From NCBI GenBank assembly GCA_002291495.1, contig DBAE01000209.1, positions 12,906 to 19,051 of the forward strand: 6,146 nucleotides of DNA, given 5' to 3'. The notes beneath the pieces were generated by a model. It was not told the origin of the DNA. It did not search any database and worked only from the letters and a program-made list of their open reading frames with translations. The DNA is from Bacteriovoracaceae bacterium UBA1018. Lineage in GTDB: Bacteria; Bdellovibrionota; UBA1018. Positions within the stretch are counted from its first letter, which is position 1. The number at the start of each line of letters is the position of its first letter. This document shows positions 1 through 4,394 of this stretch, piece after piece. The position numbers were made by a program, and so were the translations under genes.

Positions 1-183
1 GTATTTACAAGCGTGGATCGTAAACAGGAAGCTGGTATTCCCTTTCTAAGGAAAATCCCAATTCTTGGTTCGCTCTTTGGATCAAAGATTGATAACGGAG
101 AGAGAACAGAGCTATTTATCTTTATTACTCCACGGATTCTGAACGAAAAAGAAGCCGGTATGACGCCTCCTGGCCAAACTTAA
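1..183 (+). CDS. pilQ: Secretin C-terminus, probably type IV pilus secretin PilQ (5' truncated)
   Basis: The frame is open from base 1 to TAA at 181-183, giving the last 60 residues of a larger protein whose start lies left of the window. The peptide contains VPFL-like IPFLRKIPILGSLFG followed by ERTELFIFITPRIL. This is the signature end of the secretin domain: the P-x-L-G-x-L-F turn and the E-L-hydrophobic-I-F-I-T-P strand close the outer-membrane beta barrel. Secretins form multimeric outer-membrane gates for type IV pili, type II and type III secretion and filamentous phage. The tail alone does not fully separate PilQ from GspD. I prefer PilQ because, as I recall, deltaproteobacterial pilMNOPQ clusters are followed by efp-accB-accC, as here. 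The tail ends with a Pro-Pro-Gly motif (166-174) shortly before the stop. The secretin call is firm; the PilQ subtype is inference. Confidence 0.8.
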   Translation, partial: VFTSVDRKQEAGIPFLRKIPILGSLFGSKIDNGERTELFIFITPRILNEKEAGMTPPGQT

Positions 184-196
184 GGCTGAGGGGCGT

Positions 197-216
197 GGAT
201 CACAGGAGGTGATGCC
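197..216 (+). promoter_or_regulatory. Strong SD in the loop of a small inverted repeat before the first TPR gene
   Basis: AGGAGGTGAT at 204-213 matches the 16S rRNA anti-SD almost perfectly and sits 7 nt before ATG 217 when counted from the AGGAGG core, which fixes that start. The SD is flanked by a 5-bp inverted repeat, ATCAC (199-203) and GTGAT (209-213). GG (197-198) and CC (215-216) could add two pairs across one bulged G. The loop would present AGGAG. The SD is clear; the hairpin is short and may be chance. Confidence 0.75.
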
Positions 217-846
217 ATGAGCGCTCGAAATCAAAAAAAGAATATTTCACCGCTGATCTATGATTACTTAAAAAAGTATCAAGAAGATCCGAAGTCTCGA
301 GTTTTTGCTCCACTTGCTGAAGCTTATCGTAAATCGGGCTTAATCGTTGAAGCTATAGAGATAGCACGAGAAGGTCTTACTCATCATCCCGACTTTGTAG
401 GTGGCAAAGTGGCACTTGCTCGAGCTCTATTTGATCAGAAAAATTACGCTGAAGTAGTTCAGGTCTTACAACCTGTGACCCAAGAAGTGCCTGATAATCT
501 GGTCGCACAAAGACTCTATGCTGAGTCTAACCTCATGCTTGGCTACGTGCAGGAGGCATTGGGATCCTATAAAATGCTCCTGTATTTCAGTCCCGGAGAT
601 CCCGAAACTGCTCGAATTGTTCAAGAATTAGAAGCACAGGCATATGAACAAGGTGCACTGGTATTACGCACGGATCCTAAACCGGAACTCCCGGAATACA
701 GCATTGCATCAGCTCAAGATGCTCTGAGGGATGCACCCGACGAGAAGCGCCGCAAATGGATATCTGGGGTCGAAAAACTCCAAGGCTGTCTTCAAAAAGT
801 CGAACGGTATCGGGTGCGTACAGAGATGGCCCGAGGTAGATTTTAA
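217..846 (+). CDS. Small TPR-repeat protein downstream of the secretin gene
   Basis: This 209-residue protein has no signal peptide or membrane segment, so it is probably cytoplasmic. I read three tandem 34-residue TPR units at about residues 27-60, 61-94 and 95-128. Their helix pattern is recognisable in APLAEAYRKSGLIVEAIEIA, then ALARALFDQKNYAEVVQVL, then YAESNLMLGYVQEALGSYK, each followed by a Pro/Asp-rich turn. The next ~50 residues are a Glu/Gln-rich helix and a looser linker. Residues 178-209 form a basic amphipathic helix (WISGVEKLQGCLQKVERYR). TPRs are protein-binding scaffolds; the partner is unknown. It lies 33 nt after the secretin stop and has its own strong SD, so it is probably co-transcribed with the pilus genes. 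A role in pilus assembly or regulation is possible from position only. It could equally be a general scaffold. I do not recognise a named family. Confidence 0.88.
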   Translation: MSARNQKKNISPLIYDYLKKYQEDPKSRVFAPLAEAYRKSGLIVEAIEIAREGLTHHPDFVGGKVALARALFDQKNYAEVVQVLQPVTQEVPDNLVAQRLYAESNLMLGYVQEALGSYKMLLYFSPGDPETARIVQELEAQAYEQGALVLRTDPKPELPEYSIASAQDALRDAPDEKRRKWISGVEKLQGCLQKVERYRVRTEMARGRF

Positions 847-898
847 AGACTTGGATAACGGCCAAAATCAGTCAGGCTCCTAGTCAAGACCTTGCCTT

Positions 899-928
899 AT
901 GAATATTCCCCATGGTACTGGGGAATAA
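899..928 (+). CDS. Possible nine-codon leader ORF overlapping the efp start
   Basis: ATG at 899 opens a nine-codon frame (MNIPHGTGE) that stops at TAA 926-928. That stop overlaps the efp ATG (928-930) as TAATG, a classic stop-start overlap for termination-reinitiation. The whole hairpin at 904-927 lies within this frame, so a ribosome on it would melt the hairpin. Against it, I see no SD before 899, the peptide matches no family I recognise, and an open frame this short is common by chance. It has a single proline, so it is not an obvious EF-P-dependent stall peptide. Treat it as a hypothesis. Confidence 0.2.
   Translation: MNIPHGTGE
904..927 (+). promoter_or_regulatory. Perfect 9-bp inverted repeat ending at the efp start codon
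   Basis: The left arm TATTCCCCA (904-912) and right arm TGGGGAATA (919-927) are exact reverse complements around a six-base loop, TGGTAC (913-918). The right arm contains the only SD-like stretch before efp, GGGGA at 920-924, and its last base directly precedes ATG 928. As RNA it would hide the ribosome-binding region; as DNA it is a dyad that could bind a dimeric regulator. No T-run follows and a gene begins at once, so it is not an intrinsic terminator. The repeat is seen directly; its function is inference. Confidence 0.6.
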
Positions 929-1491
929 TGTACGCAACTAATCAATTTAGAAAAGGTCTCAAAGTTGAGATCGAAGGTGTTCCCTACGAAATCGTTGATT
1001 TTCAGCATGTAAGTCCAGGGAAGGGTCGCGCCTTTACCCGTACTAAACTCAAAAACATGCTTAATCAAAACGTCATTGAGCGCACGATCACTTCAGGCGA
1101 TAAAGTTGATCGCGCTAATACAGAGCAGAAAGAAATGCAGTACCTTTACCGCGATGCGGAAGGTTTCCATTTCATGAACCAAGCAAACTACGAGCAAGTC
1201 GTATTGAGCGAAGAGCAGTTGGGTACAAACAAAGATTTCCTACAAGAAAACTTAGTCATCAAAGTGATGTACTTCAACGAACGCCCAATTGGAGTCGAGC
1301 TTCCAACTTTCGTAGTCTTAAAGATCGTTGAGACAGAACCTTCCTTCCGTGGAGATACAGTTACCGGTGGATCCAAGCCTGCTAAAATGGAAACCGGTGC
1401 AATCGTTCAAGTTCCCTTCCATTTAAAAGAAGGGGATATGATCAAAGTGGATACTCGCGATCAATCTTATGTCGAAAAAGCCAACAAGTAA
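928..1491 (+). CDS. efp: Translation elongation factor P
   Basis: EF-P binds between the ribosomal P and E sites and speeds peptide-bond formation at consecutive prolines. The 187-residue product matches the usual length (E. coli about 188). Domain I (about 1-64) carries the conserved loop SPGKGRAF with Lys32 at the tip, the equivalent of E. coli Lys34. That residue is beta-lysylated in some bacteria and otherwise modified or left bare in others; the modifying enzymes are not in this window. The middle OB domain includes [14 protein letters not shown], and domain III includes [17 protein letters not shown] and ends with [16 protein letters not shown], the family's C-terminal signature. I chose ATG 928 because [12 protein letters not shown] aligns with family N-termini. 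A TTG at 892 would add 12 aromatic-rich residues lacking in EF-P and would translate the hairpin. SD support is weak (GGGGA, 3 nt before ATG). The 3' end overlaps accB by 23 nt. Confidence 0.97.
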   Translation: MYATNQFRKGLKVEIEGVPYEIVDFQHVSPGKGRAFTRTKLKNMLNQNVIERTITSGDKVDRANTEQKEMQYLYRDAEGFHFMNQANYEQVVLSEEQLGTNKDFLQENLVIKVMYFNERPIGVELPTFVVLKIVETEPSFRGDTVTGGSKPAKMETGAIVQVPFHLKEGDMIKVDTRDQSYVEKANK

Positions 1492-2005
1492 GTCGAAGTC
1501 GGAACCAGTCAAGACCTCTGGACCAGATCTCGGACAACTTGAGCGTTTGTTTAAGCTCATGACCCAGCATCAAGTGGGAGAGATCGAGTGGGAAACAGAG
1601 AAAGAACGGATGGTGGTCCGCTCGGGTAATTTTGCGCCTCACACTTCGGCTTATGCCGGACAAATGATTGCGCATGCTCCAAGCGTGTCACATTCTTTAG
1701 CCGCTCCTTCTGCGCCTGCACCCAGCGTTCCCGCTGCGGCGCCCGCAGTGGCTGCAAAAGCGTCCAATATTAAGGAAGTTTTGTCTCCTTTTGTTGGAAC
1801 GTTCTATCGATCGAGTGCGCCTGGAAAGGATGCATACGTTCGTGAAGGAACTTCAGTCAAACGCGGCGATGTCCTTTGTATTATTGAAGCCATGAAACTC
1901 ATGAATGAAATCGAATCCGAATTTCAGGGAAAGATTAAATCCATCTTGGTTGAGAATGGTCAGCCGGTAGAGTTTGGTGAACCTCTCTTTACTATAGAGG
2001 TATAG
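1469..2005 (+). CDS. accB: Biotin carboxyl carrier protein of acetyl-CoA carboxylase (AccB/BCCP)
   Basis: AccB carries the biotin that AccC carboxylates and AccA/AccD then use to make malonyl-CoA, the first committed step of fatty acid synthesis. The 178-residue protein has the usual layout. The N-terminal part (about 19-52, [12 protein letters not shown] then [15 protein letters not shown]) resembles the BCCP dimerisation region. An Ala/Pro/Ser flexible linker spans about 70-97. The biotinyl domain (about 104-178) has [19 protein letters not shown], including the thumb seen in acetyl-CoA carboxylase BCCPs. The biotin acceptor is Lys143 in [10 protein letters not shown]. It is longer than E. 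coli BCCP (156) because of a ~17-residue basic N-terminal tail and the linker. ATG 1469 is the first start after the in-frame stop at 1439-1441. It lies inside efp, in another frame and without a visible SD, so translation probably depends on efp. No later start keeps the N-terminal domain. Confidence 0.96.
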   Translation: MSKKPTSKSKSEPVKTSGPDLGQLERLFKLMTQHQVGEIEWETEKERMVVRSGNFAPHTSAYAGQMIAHAPSVSHSLAAPSAPAPSVPAAAPAVAAKASNIKEVLSPFVGTFYRSSAPGKDAYVREGTSVKRGDVLCIIEAMKLMNEIESEFQGKIKSILVENGQPVEFGEPLFTIEV

Positions 2006-2006
2006 G
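1981..2006 (+). promoter_or_regulatory. SD-like sequences and small inverted repeat at the accB-accC junction
   Basis: ACCTCT (1981-1986) and AGAGGT (1996-2001) form a perfect 6-bp inverted repeat with a nine-base loop, at the very end of accB. The right arm includes AGAGG, which is SD-like but lies 12 nt before ATG 2013, farther than usual. A shorter AGG at 2004-2006, 6 nt before ATG 2013, is better placed. Together they modestly support the upstream accC start. A 6-bp repeat is near chance expectation. Confidence 0.35.
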
Positions 2007-2012
2007 CACTGC

Positions 2013-3455
2013 ATGCAAGTTGAACCTACCAGAAATCATGAGCATTCTGAAAAGCTTGAAAAGGCAAACTCAAGCTCGAAAGACGTGAAAGAACAAATGA
2101 GTTCAAACATGTTTCGTAAAGTCTTGATCGCAAATCGTGGTGAGATCGCATTACGAGTCATCCGAGCTTGCCGTGAATTAGGGATTTCAACAGTGGCAGT
2201 TTATTCGACGGCGGACGAAGACTCGCTTCACGTCAAACTAGCGGATGAAGCCGTTTGTATTGGACCGCCGCAATCTAAACTGAGCTACCTAAATATCGCT
2301 TCGATTTTGTCTGCTGCAGATATTACAGGGGCAGATGCAATTCATCCTGGTTATGGGTTTTTGTCAGAAAATGCAGAATTTGCGCGTCTTTGCGGTGAGT
2401 GCAATGTAACTTTCATTGGACCAACTACAGAGAACATTCGTGCTATGGGTGAAAAAACTCGTGCTCGTGCTATCGCGCGTAAAGCTGGAGTTCCAATGCT
2501 CCCAGGTACTTTAGAGGCTGTACCAGGAGTTAAGGCAGCATTAAGCGAAGCTGAGAAAATTGGTTACCCAGTGATTCTCAAAGCAGCTGCAGGTGGTGGG
2601 GGCCGAGGTATTCACATCGTTTACAATGCCGCTCAACTCGAATCATCCTTTGACCGAGTAAGCGCCGAAGCTGGCGCTGCATTTGGTAATCCGGCAATGT
2701 ACATAGAAAAATACTGTGAGCGCCCACGCCATGTCGAGATCCAAGTCCTTTGCGATAAGTATGGAAATCGACTCTTCTTGGGTGAACGAGATTGCACTAT
2801 TCAGCGCCGCCATCAAAAGCTAATCGAAGAAGCGCCAAGTCCGGTTGTCGATGCAGATCTGCGTGAACGCATGGGCCGAGCCGCGCTCCAACTTTGTGAA
2901 GCGGTCGCCTATGAAAACGTCGGGACCGTAGAGTTCTTAGTCGATGAAAATCGAAAATTTTACTTCATGGAAATGAATACACGTATTCAGGTCGAACATC
3001 CTGTTACTGAAATGGTTACAGGAGTAGATCTGGTTAAAGAACAAATTCGTTCAGCTGCCGGCCATAAATTGACGCTGAAGCAGTCAGATATTCAAATTCA
3101 GTCTCATGCGATTGAATGTCGGATCAATGCTGAAGATCCTGATCGTTTTGCTCCCTCTCCTGGAAAAATTACGGCTTTACACATTCCTGGTGGATTTGGT
3201 GTTCGCGTGGATTCATTTGTCTACGATCAATACAAAGTCGTACCGTTTTACGATTCTATGATTGGCAAGCTGATCGTTCATGCTCCCACCCGAGCTGATG
3301 CCATCGCAAAAATGCGTCAGGCGCTTGACGAATACGTCGTCGAAGGAATTAAGACAAACATCGCTTTCCATAAGAAAATCATGGCAAGTAAGAAGTTTAA
3401 AGACGCTGACTACGATACTCACTTTTTGGAAGAGTTTCTGCCGAAATACGAGTAA
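2013..3455 (+). CDS. accC: Biotin carboxylase subunit of acetyl-CoA carboxylase (AccC)
   Basis: AccC uses ATP and bicarbonate to carboxylate biotin on AccB. From this start it is 480 residues. The classical protein begins at Met33 ([17 protein letters not shown], base 2109), which would give 448, close to E. coli's 449. Domains from that point: biotin carboxylase N-domain (about 33-141, with [18 protein letters not shown]), ATP-grasp (about 146-352) and C-terminal domain (about 367-474). Key residues are present by comparison with E. coli: Lys148 (K116), Lys190 (K159), the glycine-rich [13 protein letters not shown] loop, HQK at 267-269 (K238), Glu320, Asn322, Arg324 and Glu328 in [11 protein letters not shown] (E288, N290, R292, E296), and catalytic Arg370 in ECRINAEDP (R338). 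It therefore looks fully active. Start choice is open: ATG 2013 gives a 7-nt gap to accB and a weak AGG SD; ATG 2097 or 2109 lacks a clear SD but matches family length. Function is near certain; the first 32 residues are not. Confidence 0.95.
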   Translation: MQVEPTRNHEHSEKLEKANSSSKDVKEQMSSNMFRKVLIANRGEIALRVIRACRELGISTVAVYSTADEDSLHVKLADEAVCIGPPQSKLSYLNIASILSAADITGADAIHPGYGFLSENAEFARLCGECNVTFIGPTTENIRAMGEKTRARAIARKAGVPMLPGTLEAVPGVKAALSEAEKIGYPVILKAAAGGGGRGIHIVYNAAQLESSFDRVSAEAGAAFGNPAMYIEKYCERPRHVEIQVLCDKYGNRLFLGERDCTIQRRHQKLIEEAPSPVVDADLRERMGRAALQLCEAVAYENVGTVEFLVDENRKFYFMEMNTRIQVEHPVTEMVTGVDLVKEQIRSAAGHKLTLKQSDIQIQSHAIECRINAEDPDRFAPSPGKITALHIPGGFGVRVDSFVYDQYKVVPFYDSMIGKLIVHAPTRADAIAKMRQALDEYVVEGIKTNIAFHKKIMASKKFKDADYDTHFLEEFLPKYE

Positions 3456-3463
3456 AATCGTAT
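3446..3463 (+). promoter_or_regulatory. 6-bp inverted repeat across the accC stop, just before the second TPR gene
   Basis: ATACGA (3446-3451) and TCGTAT (3458-3463) are exact reverse complements around the six-base loop GTAAAA, which contains the accC stop TAA (3453-3455). The right arm ends 2 nt before ATG 3466, where an SD would be expected and none is visible. Ribosomes finishing accC would disrupt it, so coupling to accC is plausible. The stem is AT-rich and weak, and may be chance. Confidence 0.3.
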
Positions 3464-3465
3464 AG

Positions 3466-4383
3466 ATGACATCTGACGACTCGCGCTCCAAATCGCGCCG
3501 TACTTCTCTGACTTCGCAGAGTGAGAAAACAGGCACCAGTATAGATTTAGGAGAAGATCTCTTAGAGAAAACTCGCACCAAAGAGAGCTCGTCGATTGAT
3601 GAGTCTGTCGATGATGATGACAATGCTTACGCGGCAAAAAGTCCAATCAGTGTTGGTGAGAGCACAGATGATCTCATACAAAGTGCGCAAATCCTTTTAC
3701 GAGAAGGACTAGCCGAAGAAGCAAAACGCATCTTGCATCAAGTGCTTCGCAAAGATCCCGCGAATGTCACAGCTCGAAATTTACTTGGCCAAATCCATGA
3801 GCAAGAACTGAAACAAATTTTTTATGACGAACCTGTGCGTCGACAGAAAAAGTCTGTCCTCGACGGTGACCACGAAAAGGTCCTCCAAGAATTAGATCGG
3901 GATCTGAAATTAGGGATACTCAACTTAGAAGATCAACCCTCACTATTTAAAGATTCTGCGGGCATCGATTCCTTTGCTGAGAAAATTGAAGAAAGTTATA
4001 TCAACGCTTCACCTCGTGATCGAATGGACCTTGGAATTGCTTTTCTAGAAATGGGTGTATTTGAATTAGCAGTTCGCCAGTTTAGAGCCGCGCAAAGAAG
4101 TTCAAGCGATACTTTGGCGGCCACTGCGTTGTTAGCTTACGCTTTAATACTCAACGGAAAAGCTTTTGAAGCTTCCTTGACGTTAGAAGCAGTACTTGGT
4201 GATATAAGTTTAGAGTTGAACCAGAAAATCGAATTTTTTTATCTCATGGGCCGTGCAAACGAATCCCTGAATCGCATTAAGCTAGCGACTGAGTGGTATC
4301 AGGATGTGCTCAATATTGATCCGACCTATCGGGACACCGAAGAACGTATCAGACGCTGTAATCAGCTCACTGTAGGAGGTTGA
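3466..4383 (+). CDS. TPR-repeat protein with an acidic, Ser-rich disordered N-terminus
   Basis: The 305-residue product lacks a signal peptide or membrane segment and is probably cytoplasmic. Residues 1-65 are rich in Ser, Thr, Lys, Asp and Glu, with an acidic run at 48-52 (VDDDDN region), so probably disordered. Residues 67-100 form a clear TPR (LIQSAQILLREGLAEEAKRIL, then a KDP turn). Residues 101-180 hold helices and a charged linker without clear repeats. More TPR-like units follow at about 184-214, 217-250 and 254-289; the last ends with the typical LNIDPTYRD turn. TPRs bind other proteins; no catalytic motif is visible. It starts 10 nt after accC and ends 5 nt before an AsmA-like gene, so it is co-transcribed with both. 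A role linking lipid synthesis and envelope assembly is only a guess from position. I know no gene name for it. ATG 3466 has no SD, but no better in-frame start retains the first TPR. Confidence 0.85.
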   Translation: MTSDDSRSKSRRTSLTSQSEKTGTSIDLGEDLLEKTRTKESSSIDESVDDDDNAYAAKSPISVGESTDDLIQSAQILLREGLAEEAKRILHQVLRKDPANVTARNLLGQIHEQELKQIFYDEPVRRQKKSVLDGDHEKVLQELDRDLKLGILNLEDQPSLFKDSAGIDSFAEKIEESYINASPRDRMDLGIAFLEMGVFELAVRQFRAAQRSSSDTLAATALLAYALILNGKAFEASLTLEAVLGDISLELNQKIEFFYLMGRANESLNRIKLATEWYQDVLNIDPTYRDTEERIRRCNQLTVGG

Positions 4384-4394
4384 AGTAAGTGAGC
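4365..4394 (+). promoter_or_regulatory. SD in the loop of a 7-bp inverted repeat that pairs the GTG start of the asmA-like gene
   Basis: GCTCACT (4365-4371) and AGTGAGC (4388-4394) are perfect reverse complements. The 16-nt loop carries a strong SD, AGGAGG at 4374-4379, 9 nt before GTG 4389, and the stop of the preceding gene (TGA 4381-4383). The start codon lies inside the right arm. Ribosomes reaching the end of the TPR gene would melt the structure, which would couple the two genes. The SD is certain and supports the GTG start; the hairpin's role is inference. Confidence 0.55.

Noticed and set aside
847..903. Sigma-70 promoter before efp
   Set aside because: TTGGAT (851-856) and TATGAA (898-903) resemble -35 and -10 boxes, but neither has a partner at 16-18 bp spacing. 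I cannot support a promoter call here.
892..927. TTG 892 as the efp start
   Set aside because: It would add 12 residues rich in Tyr and Trp that EF-P proteins lack and would translate the perfect hairpin. ATG 928 matches the family N-terminus.
904..930. Intrinsic terminator between the first TPR gene and efp
   Set aside because: The stem is real but there is no following T-run and the efp start codon comes directly after it.
1668..1760. Repeat-like Ala/Pro-coding tract in accB
   Set aside because: This is the usual flexible linker of biotin carboxyl carrier proteins; the codons vary and no nucleotide repeat unit is present.
2010..2017. TGCATGCA palindrome at the accC start
   Set aside because: An 8-bp palindrome is expected by chance in a window this size and nothing else supports an operator.
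3213..3623. 136-codon open frame on the minus strand
   Set aside because: It lies antisense across accC and the second TPR gene, has low-complexity Ser/Val/Phe content and no SD or family match; both plus-strand genes are well supported.
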